NCBI GenBank assembly: GCA_022842205.1
Contig: JALHQA010000001.1
Coordinates: 62,001-126,000 of the forward strand
Source of the DNA: Hyphomicrobiales bacterium
Lineage (GTDB): Bacteria; Pseudomonadota; Alphaproteobacteria; Rhizobiales; Methylopilaceae
DNA length: 64,000 bases
Direction of reading: 5' to 3'
Part shown: positions 44,871-54,404 of the stretch, one piece after another
Numbering within the stretch: position 1 is the stretch's first letter
Layout of the letters: every line of letters begins with the position of its first letter
Program-made: the position numbers and the translations under genes
Notes under the pieces: model-generated
What the model saw: the letters and a program-made list of their open reading frames with translations, nothing else
Database searches by the model: none
What the model was told of the DNA's origin: nothing

Positions 44871-45788
44871 ATGACACCGGACACCCCGGGCGCCGTCCTC
44901 GGCCGCACCGATCTCACGCTCGCCGCGCTCTTGCTCTTTGCGTGGTCGACAAGCTGGATCGGCGTGCGCCTTCAGCTCGGCATTGTCGCTCCGGAAGTCT
45001 CTATCCTATGGCGTTTTCTGATCGCCGGCGCATTCATGTTTGCGTGGTGCGCATGGCGCGGTGACAGGCTCGGCGGCTATACGCGCCGGGAACATGCCAT
45101 GTTCGCCGCGCTCGGGATCACGCTGTTTTCCAGCAATTTCGTCCTCTTCTACTACAGCGGCCTGATACTGGTTTCCGGCATGATGGCGGTCGTGTTCGCA
45201 TTGGCGGCGCCGATCAATGTCATCATGCAATCGGCATTCTTGAGGCGCCCCGTTCCATGGAAAGTGGCAGCGGGATCGGTGATCGGCGTCGTTGGTGTCT
45301 CCGCCCTTTTCCTCCCGGAAATCCTTGAGTTCGGATACGGACATCTCGGCGGCCTGATGCTGTGCATCGCCGGGACTCTGTTTTTCTGCACCGGCAATTT
45401 CATATCGGCAAAGATACAGACGCACGGCGTTGCGCTCGCGCCCGCCACCGCGTGGGGCATGGCCTATGGCAGCGTTTTCCTGTTCCTGATTTCGCTGTTG
45501 CGTGGCCATGCATTCCAGATCGAATGGACCGCGGCTTATATCGGCGCCCTGATATTTCTCGCGCTGGTCGCCTCCGTCATCGCCTTCTGGACTTACCTGT
45601 CGCTCCTCCGGCGGATCGGCCCGGCGCGCGCCGGATACATGACCGTTCTGTTTCCGGTTTTCGCGTTGATGATCTCCGGTCAGTACGAAGGCTATGAATG
45701 GACGGCCTGGTCGTTCCTGGGCCTCGCCCTCGTCGCCGCCGGAAATGTGCTGGTGCTGTGGCGCAGTCCGGCGCCGGCGACTCACTAA
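44871..45788 (+). CDS. EamA/DMT family transporter
   Basis: A 305-residue, ten-helix drug/metabolite transporter with the two EamA repeats: FAWSTSWIGVRLQLGIVAPE and RFLIAGAFMF in the first half, and ATAWGMAYGSVFLFLISLL with RRIGPARAGYMTVLFPVFALMISG in the second. It probably exports small metabolites or amino acids; the substrate is unknown. It ends 3 bp before the convergent LysR gene. Confidence 0.9.
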   Translation: MTPDTPGAVLGRTDLTLAALLLFAWSTSWIGVRLQLGIVAPEVSILWRFLIAGAFMFAWCAWRGDRLGGYTRREHAMFAALGITLFSSNFVLFYYSGLILVSGMMAVVFALAAPINVIMQSAFLRRPVPWKVAAGSVIGVVGVSALFLPEILEFGYGHLGGLMLCIAGTLFFCTGNFISAKIQTHGVALAPATAWGMAYGSVFLFLISLLRGHAFQIEWTAAYIGALIFLALVASVIAFWTYLSLLRRIGPARAGYMTVLFPVFALMISGQYEGYEWTAWSFLGLALVAAGNVLVLWRSPAPATH

Positions 45789-45791
45789 CCG

Positions 45792-46676
45792 CTACTGCGC
45801 TGCAACGCGGCTTTCGGACAGGTTGTCGAGGCTGGAGACGATGTGATCGGCCAGCGCCTCCCGCACCGGCGACTTGCCGTGTGGCGAGCGCAGCAGTGCG
45901 ATCCTGATCGGCGGCAGCGCTGAATAGCCATCGGCCGGACCGAGCACCCGCATGCCGGGGCGGAGCGAACTTTCTGCACATACAGACACTGCAAGCCCGG
46001 CAAGAACGGCGGCGTTGATGGCGGTTGAATTCGGGCTGGCGTACAGCACCCTGAACGGGCGGCTCTCTTCCTTGAGACGTTCCTCGGCAGCCTTGCGCCA
46101 CGCACAGGTGACTCCGGCCATCGCCAGCGGCAGCGGCGTTTCCTCATGGACGGTCGAGCGCTGCGACGTCACCCAGTAAAGCTGTTCCTGCCGGATGATC
46201 TGGGCGTCGCTGAAAAGGTCCTGGTAGTGCGTGACGATCGCAAGATCGAGATTGCCGGCCGATATCCGGTCTTTCAGGGAGAGCGAAGGCTCGCAGAGCA
46301 CCGATACTTCCGCGCGCGGGTTCGAGCGGGAAAAGCGCGCCAGGATCTCCGGCAGGAAACGATCCGCGTAATCGTCCGGCACGCCGAGCCGGACATGCCC
46401 CGCGAGGTCGGCGTCGGCCAGGGCGGAGACGGCCTCGGCCGAGAGCTTCACGATGCGCCGCGCATAATCCAGCAGGCGCTCGCCCTCCTCCGTCAGCTTT
46501 GACTGGCGGCCGTCTCGGGAGAAGATCGGTTTGCCGATGCGCTCTTCCAGCCGCTTCATCTGCATGGACACGGCAGACTGCGTCTTGTGAACCACATCCG
46601 CCGCTTTGGTGAACGAACCGGTATCGGCGATCGCTACGAAGGTTTTGAGCTGGTCGACATCAAGAAGCGCGCTCAT
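45792..46676 (-). CDS. LysR family regulator
   Basis: From ATG 46676, 294 residues. N-terminal winged HTH: LKTFVAIADTGSFTKAADVVHKTQSAVSMQMKRL (split by the usual turn), then an effector-binding domain from about residue 90. The gene is divergent from a DUF1127 gene 155 bp away, an arrangement often seen for this type of LysR in alphaproteobacteria. It may control itself, the DUF1127 gene or the EamA gene; its ligand is unknown. Confidence 0.92.
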   Translation of the reverse strand: MSALLDVDQLKTFVAIADTGSFTKAADVVHKTQSAVSMQMKRLEERIGKPIFSRDGRQSKLTEEGERLLDYARRIVKLSAEAVSALADADLAGHVRLGVPDDYADRFLPEILARFSRSNPRAEVSVLCEPSLSLKDRISAGNLDLAIVTHYQDLFSDAQIIRQEQLYWVTSQRSTVHEETPLPLAMAGVTCAWRKAAEERLKEESRPFRVLYASPNSTAINAAVLAGLAVSVCAESSLRPGMRVLGPADGYSALPPIRIALLRSPHGKSPVREALADHIVSSLDNLSESRVAAQ

Positions 46677-46708
46677 GGCACCTGGCTCCGTATCAGCTTT
46701 GCTAATGG

Positions 46709-46724
46709 ATAGCATTAAAACTAT
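46709..46724. promoter_or_regulatory. candidate LysR operator (ATAG-N8-CTAT)
   Basis: In the AT-rich part of the divergent lysR/DUF1127 region, ATAG (46709-46712) and CTAT (46721-46724) form an inverted repeat around CATTAAAA. LysR boxes usually fit T-N11-A dyads; this one is T-N12-A, so the assignment is weak and rests mostly on location. Confidence 0.3.
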
Positions 46725-46831
46725 TCGTTTCACTTATCAATGGCCGAGGAACATTTATGCGGTTCGGGGTCGAATCGCCGGATGGCTTTCCGCCCCTGAG
46801 AGCGTCTCCAACCCATTGAAAGGAGCACCAG

Positions 46832-47152
46832 ATGGCACAGTCACTCCATCGCAGCGCGGGCTCCCTGAGTTCCGCTCTGTCATATGTTCAGGACATCGGC
46901 CTTGCGGTGGCCGCCGCCCTGAATGCCGTTGTGAACCGGTATGAGGCCGGACGCACGCTGGCGCGTTTCGACAGCCGCATGCTGGCCGATATCGGCCTGA
47001 CCGAAAGCGATATCGCCACGGCCTTCTCCGAACCGCTGTGGCGCGATCCGACCCGGCGTCTCGCGGTTATCGCCATCGAGCGCCGTGCCGCGGCCCGGGC
47101 CCGCCGCCGCGAGGCGATGACGGGCAAAACGCCCGAACTTGTTGCCGAGTAA
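46832..47152 (+). CDS. DUF1127 protein
   Basis: A 106-residue protein with the DUF1127 core RTLARFDSRMLADIGLTESD near residues 46-65, preceded by a helix that could lie at the membrane and followed by an Arg-rich tail (IERRAAARARRRE). AAAGGAG precedes the ATG. DUF1127 proteins are small Arg-rich regulators, some of which bind RNA or affect phosphate and carbon metabolism; no role can be assigned here. It is divergent from a LysR gene. Confidence 0.88.
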   Translation: MAQSLHRSAGSLSSALSYVQDIGLAVAAALNAVVNRYEAGRTLARFDSRMLADIGLTESDIATAFSEPLWRDPTRRLAVIAIERRAAARARRREAMTGKTPELVAE

Positions 47153-47153
47153 C

Positions 47154-47181
47154 AAAAAAGCGGGTTTCAGCCCGCTTTTTT
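47154..47181. terminator. bidirectional rho-independent terminator
   Basis: AAAAAAGCGGG and CCCGCTTTTTT flank a 6-base loop TTTCAG, a perfect stem with T runs both ways. It sits directly after the DUF1127 stop. On the minus strand it spans the last codons (Lys-Lys-Ala-Gly) and the stop (47167-47169) of the antiporter gene, whose TGA lies in the loop. Confidence 0.88.
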
Positions 47182-49083
47182 GCTGGACCGCGCCGGCTTT
47201 TTCTTCGCGGTTCCTGTCTTTACGGCGAGATGTTTCCCGGCTGGTCTCTTGCGTGGATTTTGTTTTCCGCCCAGCACCGCCTCCGCTTCAGGATTGAGAG
47301 CAATACCGGGCTGCGCTGTTCCGAGCAGCGGTTCGTCCGGACTTCGGTGCAAAAGGTGCTTGCCGGCATCCAGCCCCTCCGCGCGCTGCAATTCCAATCG
47401 CTCGAAATCCCGGCGGCGGATATCGGCTTCGACCTTCGCCGCCCGGTCCTCGCTGAAACCGAGAGCGCGCAACGCCGCATGGCCGAGCTGCATCGCACTC
47501 TCCAACGTTTCCCGGACTTCGAATTCCACGTTTCGATTGTGAAGTTCGATGGCGTGCTCGCGGGTGATCGCACGCACGAATATCTTCGCCAGCGGATACT
47601 CGCGCGCCACGAGATCGACGATCTGCAGCGACAATTCGGGATCGTGAACGCAGACCAGTATGATCCGCGCATCCTGCGCGCCGCAGGCCCGCAGAACGTC
47701 AATACGCGACCCGTCGCCGTAATAGACCTTGAACCCGTATCGTGCGGCAAGGCGTACACCTTCGACATTGTTGTCGACGAGGGTCGTTTCGACCCCCTCG
47801 GTCAGAAGGAACTGGGCCGCCGCCTGGCCGAAACGGCCGAAACCGATAACGAGCGCGGCGCGCCCGTGACCATCCAGCGCTTCGGCCTTCTCGATCCCTT
47901 CCGTCGTTACGGGCTTTCTCAGGCGCACCGCAACACGCTCAAGAATCGCGATCATGGGCGGGCCAATCATCATCGACAGCACGCCGAGCGCGAGGATGAG
48001 CTGACCGATATCGCGATTGAAAAGACCGGTGGAGACCGCAAGCGGCAGCAGGACGAAAGCGAATTCGGAACTTGGTGTCAGCAGCGAACCGACCCGAATG
48101 GCGTCGGCGCGCGAGGAGCCGCGCCAAAGCGCCACGCCGGAAGCGATGGCAAACTTCACCGCCGTCAGCACGACCAGCGCAAACAGAAGATAATGCCAGG
48201 CGCCCGCCACGATCCCGAGGTCGAGGGTCATGCCGACGCCCATGAAGAACAGCGACAGCAGAAGGCTGCGGAATGGTGCGACATTGACCTCAAGCTCGTG
48301 CCGGTAGTTCGACTCGGCCAGCAGCAGGCCGGCGAGAAACGCGCCGAGCGCCATCGACAGGCCGACCGACTCCGAAATGATCGCCGCGCCGAAGACGAGC
48401 AGCAGGGCCGCGGCAATCATCACTTCATGACCGCCGTTGCGGACAAGGAAGTGCAGGATAGGATTGATGAGGTAGCGTCCGGACACGACAATGATCGACA
48501 GCACGCCGATCGCCGCCGCGACGTGAAGCGCGACCGCGGACGGATCGATGAAATTCTGCTCACCGACCGCAAGCGCCGGGATAAGCGCGAAAGCCGGAAC
48601 GATGGCGAGATCCTGCGCCAGCAGGACCGAGAACGTCCGCTGTCCATACGACCGGGTGAAATGTCCGCGCTCGTCCAGGATTTTTGTCGCGATTGCCGTC
48701 GATGACAGGGCGAGGGCGAAGGCGGCGGCGATCGCGCCGTCTATATCAAGGCCCATCCACCAGCCGAAGGCTGTAAGGACCGCCGTGGTGAGTCCGAGCT
48801 GTGCAGCGCCGAAACCGAGAATATCGCGCCGCATTTCAAGCAGGCGCGACAGTTCGAGTTCGAGGCCTATCAGAAACAGCAGCAGAACGACGCCGAGTTC
48901 GGCGATTTTCAGCGTGCCTTCGGCATCATGGAAAATATCGAGACCCGAAGGGCCGATCAGGAGCCCGGCGGCGAGATAGCCGACAATCGCACCAAGCCCG
49001 AGCCGATTGAACAATGGCGGAGCAATGACGGCCGCCGCGAGAAAAACAATGAGTTCTATCGGTAGGGCCGAGCCGTGTTCCAT
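47167..49083 (-). CDS. CPA2 family monovalent cation:proton antiporter (KefB/C type)
   Basis: A 638-residue protein: about twelve helices with LGVVLLLFLIGLELELSRLL and the SSTAIATKIL region of Kef/CPA2 carriers, then a RCK/TrkA-N domain with a Rossmann NAD site VIGFGRFGQAAAQFLL near residue 410 and an acidic end LVDNN. It should be a K+/H+ antiporter or efflux system gated by nucleotide or glutathione adducts. The last ~40 residues are Lys/Arg-rich. It lies convergent to DUF1127. Confidence 0.92.
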   Translation of the reverse strand: MEHGSALPIELIVFLAAAVIAPPLFNRLGLGAIVGYLAAGLLIGPSGLDIFHDAEGTLKIAELGVVLLLFLIGLELELSRLLEMRRDILGFGAAQLGLTTAVLTAFGWWMGLDIDGAIAAAFALALSSTAIATKILDERGHFTRSYGQRTFSVLLAQDLAIVPAFALIPALAVGEQNFIDPSAVALHVAAAIGVLSIIVVSGRYLINPILHFLVRNGGHEVMIAAALLLVFGAAIISESVGLSMALGAFLAGLLLAESNYRHELEVNVAPFRSLLLSLFFMGVGMTLDLGIVAGAWHYLLFALVVLTAVKFAIASGVALWRGSSRADAIRVGSLLTPSSEFAFVLLPLAVSTGLFNRDIGQLILALGVLSMMIGPPMIAILERVAVRLRKPVTTEGIEKAEALDGHGRAALVIGFGRFGQAAAQFLLTEGVETTLVDNNVEGVRLAARYGFKVYYGDGSRIDVLRACGAQDARIILVCVHDPELSLQIVDLVAREYPLAKIFVRAITREHAIELHNRNVEFEVRETLESAMQLGHAALRALGFSEDRAAKVEADIRRRDFERLELQRAEGLDAGKHLLHRSPDEPLLGTAQPGIALNPEAEAVLGGKQNPRKRPAGKHLAVKTGTAKKKPARSSKKAG

Positions 49084-49140
49084 GCGTGATTCGCTTGAGA
49101 GGGCGCATCAGTATGCACGGGCAACCCCCTCAGCCGTCAA

Positions 49141-50412
49141 TCAGTTTGACGCGAGAGCCCGCCAGCCGATGTCGCGGCGGCAAAACCCTTCCGGCCAATC
49201 GACCTGGTCCACCGCCTCATAGGCGCGCTCGCGTGCTTCCTTCAGGGTTTTGCCGGATGCCGTGACATTGAGCACGCGCCCCCCCCAGGCCCGCAGCGTT
49301 TCTCCGTCTGCCTTCGTTCCGGCCTGAAACACCGTCACGCCCTCGACGGCATTCGCCGCCTCGACGGCGCGAATCTCCGAGCCCTTGTCGACATCGCCCG
49401 GATAGCCTCTGGTCGCCATGACGATGGTGATCGCCGGATCATCCGACCATTCCGCTTGCGCCTGTCCCAACGCGCCATTGGCGGTCGCCAGCAAAATCTC
49501 GAGCAGGTCGGATTGCAGCCGGCGCATCAGCACCTGGCATTCGGGATCGCCGAACCGGACATTGTATTCGACGAGCTTCGGCCCGTCCGGCGTCAGCATC
49601 AGCCCGGCATAGAGCACGCCGCGAAACGGATTGCCGAGCGCGCTCATGGCCTGTGCGGTCGGATGGACGATCTCCTTGAGGACGCGTTCTTCAAGATCGG
49701 GAGTGAAAACCGGCGCTGGCGAATAGGCCCCCATGCCGCCGGTGTTCGGCCCCTCATCGCCCTCGTACGCACGCTTGTGATCCTGTGCCGAACCGAACGG
49801 CAGCACGTTCTCGCCATCGACGAGACAGAAATAGGAGACTTCCTCGCCGGTCATGAACTCCTCGATCACGACATTCGTACCGGCCAACCCGAGGCCACCG
49901 GCGAACATCATGTCGATCGCTTCTTCCGCCTCGGCGACCGTCATGGCCACAACAACGCCCTTGCCCGCCGCGAGGCCATCGGCCTTCACGACGATGGGCG
50001 CGCCCTGCTGGCGGACATAGGCCTTGGCGCCCGCCGCCTCGACAAAGCTGCGATGGCGCGCGGTCGGAATGTCGTAGGTCGCACACAGCTCCTTCGTATA
50101 GGCCTTGGAGCCCTCGAGCTGGGCGGCGGCTTTCGTCGGCCCGAACGCCGGGATTTGCGCGGCCTCGAGTTCGTCCACCAGTCCTTCGACAAGCGGCACT
50201 TCCGGCCCGACGACCACAAGCCCGATCTGCTCGGCCTCGCAGAACCGCACGACGGCGGGCGGGTCGTTCACATCGAGTGCAACGATCTCGGCATGCTGCG
50301 CGATGCCGGGATTGCCGGGCGCCGCGTAGAGCTTCGTGAGACGCGGGCTTTGCGAGAGCTTCCAGGCGAGCGCATGCTCGCGACCGCCGGAACCGATGAG
50401 AAGAACGTTCAT
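49141..50412 (-). CDS. purD: phosphoribosylamine-glycine ligase
   Basis: A 423-residue ATP-grasp enzyme, second step of purine synthesis. Motifs: [19 protein letters not shown] at the start, [15 protein letters not shown], the ATP-grasp [18 protein letters not shown], and [23 protein letters not shown]. Length is normal. It is divergent from xseA. Confidence 0.97.
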   Translation of the reverse strand: MNVLLIGSGGREHALAWKLSQSPRLTKLYAAPGNPGIAQHAEIVALDVNDPPAVVRFCEAEQIGLVVVGPEVPLVEGLVDELEAAQIPAFGPTKAAAQLEGSKAYTKELCATYDIPTARHRSFVEAAGAKAYVRQQGAPIVVKADGLAAGKGVVVAMTVAEAEEAIDMMFAGGLGLAGTNVVIEEFMTGEEVSYFCLVDGENVLPFGSAQDHKRAYEGDEGPNTGGMGAYSPAPVFTPDLEERVLKEIVHPTAQAMSALGNPFRGVLYAGLMLTPDGPKLVEYNVRFGDPECQVLMRRLQSDLLEILLATANGALGQAQAEWSDDPAITIVMATRGYPGDVDKGSEIRAVEAANAVEGVTVFQAGTKADGETLRAWGGRVLNVTASGKTLKEARERAYEAVDQVDWPEGFCRRDIGWRALASN

Positions 50413-50497
50413 GCGCCTCTCTTAACGCGTGGGAGTGGCAGCGGAAACCAAGCCGCGCGCATTTTCCCCGCTATGCCGCCGGTGGTAAGGTCACACC

Positions 50498-51922
50498 ATG
50501 TCCGAAACATCCACATCCTCCAACGCCCCCGAGGTCACGGTCTCGGAGCTTTCCGCCAATCTGAAGCGCACGGTCGAAGACGCATTCGGCTATGTCCGGG
50601 TGCGCGGCGAAATCTCCGGCTACCGCGGGCCGCACTCCTCCGGCCATTGCTATTTCACCCTGAAGGACGATTCCGCGCGGCTGGACGCGGTCATCTGGAA
50701 GGGCACGTTCGGCCGGCTCAAGTTCAAGCCGGAGGAAGGGCTTGAGGTCATCGCCACCGGCAAGATCACGACCTATGCCGGAAAATCCAGCTACCAGATC
50801 ATGGTCGATGCCATCGAGCCCGCGGGCGCCGGCGCGCTGCTCGCCCAGCTCGAGGAGCGGCGGAAACGCCTGCTCGCCGAAGGCATTTTCGCGCCCGAGC
50901 GCAAACGGCCCATCCCGTTCCTCCCAGAGGTCATCGGCGTCGTCACCTCGCCGACGGGCGCCGTCATCCGCGACATCCTTCATCGCCTGTCCGACCGTTT
51001 TCCGCGCCATGTCCTCGTGTGGCCGGTGCGCGTGCAGGGCGAAACCAGCGCCGCCGAAGTGACAGCCGCGATCCAGGGCTTCAACGCGCTTGAGCCCGGC
51101 GGCCCGATTCCGCGTCCGGATGTGCTGATCGTCGCGCGTGGTGGCGGCTCGCTGGAAGACCTGTGGGGCTTCAACGACGAGGCGCTGGTGCGCGCCGTCG
51201 CCGCCAGCCAGATCCCGATCATCTCGGCCGTCGGCCACGAGACGGACACGACGCTGATCGATTTCGCGTCCGATCTCCGCGCGCCGACGCCGACCGGCGC
51301 GGCGGAGTTCGCCGTTCCAGTACGCACCGAACTCATGGCCAATGTCGGCTCGTGCGGCGGGCGGCTGATCGGCGCGCTCGGCCGTTTCGTCGAGCGGCGG
51401 CGCACGGAATACCGCTCCGCCGCACGCGCCTTGCCCTCGCGCGACGCCCTGCTTGCCACGCCGCGTCAGCGGCTCGACAATCTCGGCGCGAGGCTCGATC
51501 CCGCCCTGCATGCCAATGCACAGCGCAAGCGCGTCGCCTTCTCGCATGCCGCCGGGCGGCTGCAGCGCCATGTATTGATATCTCGGGTGGAGCGTTGCCG
51601 CGAACGGCTTGCCGCGCTGGGAGAACGCAAGAAGCGCGCGCATACACATTATGCCGCCGCCATTCACCGCCGCCTCGACCACGCCTTCGGCCTGCTGCGC
51701 GCCTATTCCTATAACGGCGTGCTGGAACGCGGATTTGCCCTCGTCTCGCATGCGGACGGCCGGCTTGTCCGCGCGGCCACGGCGGTTTCTTCAGGAGACG
51801 CGCTGACACTGAGGTTCAAGGACGGCGATGTCGGCGCGGTCGCGACCGGCGGCTCCATGCCGAAACAGACCGCGAAAACCGCACCGGCCGCAAAGCCGAA
51901 GCAGAACGATCTGTTCGGCTAG
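50498..51922 (+). CDS. xseA: exodeoxyribonuclease VII large subunit
   Basis: A 474-residue nuclease subunit: N-terminal OB fold ([21 protein letters not shown] split at the turn), the catalytic domain with [36 protein letters not shown] and [17 protein letters not shown], and a coiled-coil C-terminal region. It degrades single-stranded DNA with XseB, which is not in this window. The stop shares CTAG with the stop of the convergent HAD gene. Confidence 0.96.
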   Translation: MSETSTSSNAPEVTVSELSANLKRTVEDAFGYVRVRGEISGYRGPHSSGHCYFTLKDDSARLDAVIWKGTFGRLKFKPEEGLEVIATGKITTYAGKSSYQIMVDAIEPAGAGALLAQLEERRKRLLAEGIFAPERKRPIPFLPEVIGVVTSPTGAVIRDILHRLSDRFPRHVLVWPVRVQGETSAAEVTAAIQGFNALEPGGPIPRPDVLIVARGGGSLEDLWGFNDEALVRAVAASQIPIISAVGHETDTTLIDFASDLRAPTPTGAAEFAVPVRTELMANVGSCGGRLIGALGRFVERRRTEYRSAARALPSRDALLATPRQRLDNLGARLDPALHANAQRKRVAFSHAAGRLQRHVLISRVERCRERLAALGERKKRAHTHYAAAIHRRLDHAFGLLRAYSYNGVLERGFALVSHADGRLVRAATAVSSGDALTLRFKDGDVGAVATGGSMPKQTAKTAPAAKPKQNDLFG

Positions 51923-52785
51923 AAATCCCACGCCAGGCGGTGCGACCAGCCGACGGGAGGCGACGCCGCCGGTTCGAGAACTTTCGCAAAGTCCGCGTGA
52001 CGCGGCGGATGGCCGATATCCTCGGCATGTATGCCGCCGGTCAGGAACAGGCAGTCGATGCCAAATGTATTGGCGCCGGCGACGTCGGTGATGATCGAAT
52101 CCCCGATCGCCAGAACGCGCGATTTCGGCGTAACCTGGCCGCGTTTCTTCAGGGCGAACCGCAGCGCCTGTTCGTACACGCCGGGGAACGGCTTGCCGAT
52201 ATGCAGGACACGGCCGCCATACTCCTCGTAAACGTCGGCCAGCGCGCCCGCACACCAGATGAGAGTGCCGCCCTTCTCCACCACGCGATCCGGATTGGCG
52301 CAGATCAGTTCGAGGCCGCGCTCGGCGATCTTCTGAAGCTGATCGCGATAGTCATCCGGGGTCTCGACGTCGTCGTCATCGAGCCCTGTAACGACAACGA
52401 TGGATGCATCCTCGCCGCTGACCATTTCGATGCCGTGGAACAGATCGAGATCGCGCGCTGGGCCGATATGATGGAGAAGCTTCGTGCCGCGGCGGTCGAG
52501 TTCCATGCGCGTCACATCGCCGGAGGTCACCACGGCGTCATAGGCTTCGCGAGGAACGCCGAGACGCGCCAGCATTGTCATCACAGCCTCGGCGGGACGC
52601 GGCGCATTCGACAAAAGGATAACGGTGCCGCCCTGCTCGCGATATTTCACAAGCGCCTCGGAAGCCGACGGCCATGCCGACAGGCCGTTGTGAAGCACGC
52701 CCCACACGTCGCAGAAAATGACATCGTATTGAGGAGCGAGCGAACGAAGGCCCGCTCCGGGCGGCAAAACAAAGGTCTGGGTCAT
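51919..52785 (-). CDS. HAD superfamily hydrolase, TIGR01459-like (class IIA)
   Basis: A 288-residue HAD phosphatase. The nucleophile motif is [13 protein letters not shown] near residue 25, followed by [14 protein letters not shown] (motif II Ser) and [12 protein letters not shown] with [20 protein letters not shown] (motifs III/IV). This matches the subfamily named TIGR01459, related to NagD-type enzymes; the DVWG form is normal in it. Substrate unknown. The stop codon overlaps the xseA stop. Confidence 0.9.
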   Translation of the reverse strand: MTQTFVLPPGAGLRSLAPQYDVIFCDVWGVLHNGLSAWPSASEALVKYREQGGTVILLSNAPRPAEAVMTMLARLGVPREAYDAVVTSGDVTRMELDRRGTKLLHHIGPARDLDLFHGIEMVSGEDASIVVVTGLDDDDVETPDDYRDQLQKIAERGLELICANPDRVVEKGGTLIWCAGALADVYEEYGGRVLHIGKPFPGVYEQALRFALKKRGQVTPKSRVLAIGDSIITDVAGANTFGIDCLFLTGGIHAEDIGHPPRHADFAKVLEPAASPPVGWSHRLAWDF

Positions 52786-52816
52786 GGAGTGGAGGTGCCC
52801 CAGCCGGGGCGCAGGG

Positions 52817-54205
52817 TCAAGCGCGGCGGGAGATGGAGCGGAATGGCCGGTATTGCTGCGCCGAACGCTCCGGGGCGGCCGGACTGACCGCCGGCCTCTT
52901 CACCGAGTCTTCGCCTGTGAAGATTTCCGGCCGTACCGGGCGCGGCAGGCCGAAAACCGCCCCCCGCGCCGCGCGAACGTCGATGTCGAGCAGGTCGGCG
53001 ACCTTGGCTTCGGTGTCCGTGCCCTCGGCAATCAGGAGAATACCGTGACGGCGCATCAGGCCCGGCAGATCCGCCGGATGGATATCCGAATTCCTGGCGA
53101 GTTCGGGATTGGTCAGAAGTTCGGACGACATGTGCATATAGCGGATGCCGAGCGTGTGCAGCGCCTGGCCGTCGAGATCGGGTTCATGCACGCCCGTCAG
53201 CGCGAAACGGAAGCTGCGTTCGCCGAAGCTGGACAGAATTTCCGCCTCGACATTGCCGAAGCCGAACAGCGCTTCTTGCGAGAAACCGATGACGAGATGC
53301 GTTGCAAGATCGGCATTGGAGTCGAGCCGCTTGGCGATGTCCTGGGTGAAGGTCGGCGCGCTCAGTGTCACTGCGTCGAGATGTACGGTCAGCACGATCT
53401 CGCGGTCGCGTTCCTTCAGGCGGCGCGCGATCCGGATGGCCCTGTCGACAACGAACGCATCGAGCGCCGGCAGGAGACCCGCCAGCCGCGCGTCGGCGAG
53501 GAAATCGGCCGGCGGCAGCAGCACACCGTCATCGTCGCGCAGATAAGGCAGCACGCTGTATTGAATGACCCGCCGCTGCGGCAGCGACGCAATCGGCTGC
53601 AGATGAAGCTCGATGCCGTCGGTCTCGATCGCACGGCGGATCTGCTTTGCCCTTGTGGGATCAAGCGTCGTCATTCTCGCCGTGGCGGACGTCGGAACAG
53701 GATCGGCGTAGAAATCTTCCTCGATCTGCGCATGCGTCGAACGCATCAGCTCGGTTGCGGGAATGCGCGACAGCTCCGCCACCGCCCACTCCGCCTGCCG
53801 GGCCGGCAGTTCCTGCAGCGCCGTCTCGTGCGCCTGCACCTGCTCGGCGAGCGAACGCACCAGCGTGCCGAGTTCCGCGACTTCCTTTTCGATCGGCTCG
53901 ACGGTGCGGCGCGCGGTGTCCTGCGCCGCCTGGTCGATCCGCATCAGGCGCGGCTCGATGGTCAGCACACGCTCGGCGATCAGCCCGATGCGCTCCTCAA
54001 GCTCGAAAAAGCGCAGCGTCGCCGGGCGCGCCATGCCGCCCTGCACGACAAGCTTGTTGACGAGAGCGATGACCGTGACGCCGGCAATGCCGCCGGCGAT
54101 TGCCATCGGCAGATGCATACCCAGGCCCACAACGAGAATTGCAGCCAGCGAAGCCGCGACCAGCGCCATGCAGAAGGCAATGAAAATCGACCCGGGTTTC
54201 AGCAT
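52817..54205 (-). CDS. TipF-like protein: two membrane helices, coiled coil, degenerate EAL domain
   Basis: A 462-residue protein with two N-terminal helices (about residues 5-50), a coiled coil (about 65-125) and a C-terminal EAL-fold domain (about 180-430). The layout matches TipF of Caulobacter, a c-di-GMP-binding factor for flagellar assembly at the pole. The EAL motif is replaced by SVL in IQYSVLPYLRD, and the DDFG loop by TGVHEPD, so it cannot be a normal phosphodiesterase; EGTDTE remains. A flagellar role is inferred from the architecture only. It is divergent from a sigma-54 activator gene. Confidence 0.78.
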   Translation of the reverse strand: MLKPGSIFIAFCMALVAASLAAILVVGLGMHLPMAIAGGIAGVTVIALVNKLVVQGGMARPATLRFFELEERIGLIAERVLTIEPRLMRIDQAAQDTARRTVEPIEKEVAELGTLVRSLAEQVQAHETALQELPARQAEWAVAELSRIPATELMRSTHAQIEEDFYADPVPTSATARMTTLDPTRAKQIRRAIETDGIELHLQPIASLPQRRVIQYSVLPYLRDDDGVLLPPADFLADARLAGLLPALDAFVVDRAIRIARRLKERDREIVLTVHLDAVTLSAPTFTQDIAKRLDSNADLATHLVIGFSQEALFGFGNVEAEILSSFGERSFRFALTGVHEPDLDGQALHTLGIRYMHMSSELLTNPELARNSDIHPADLPGLMRRHGILLIAEGTDTEAKVADLLDIDVRAARGAVFGLPRPVRPEIFTGEDSVKRPAVSPAAPERSAQQYRPFRSISRRA

Positions 54206-54404
54206 GTGGTCCGGCGCAAAGGGTAAACCCGGAAACTATGTGCAGATTCGCGCGTGCGCCGCCATGCTTTAGCCACGCTTCCCCACATCCGCGAATCAAG
54301 CGCTTTGACGCTTCCTTTACCCTGACGGGAGAAAGTGTTGCGGGGATGATTTCGAGCGTTGGCGGCCAGGCTGAGGGCCGCGTGTGCGCGGGGAGTTCAG
54401 GACA

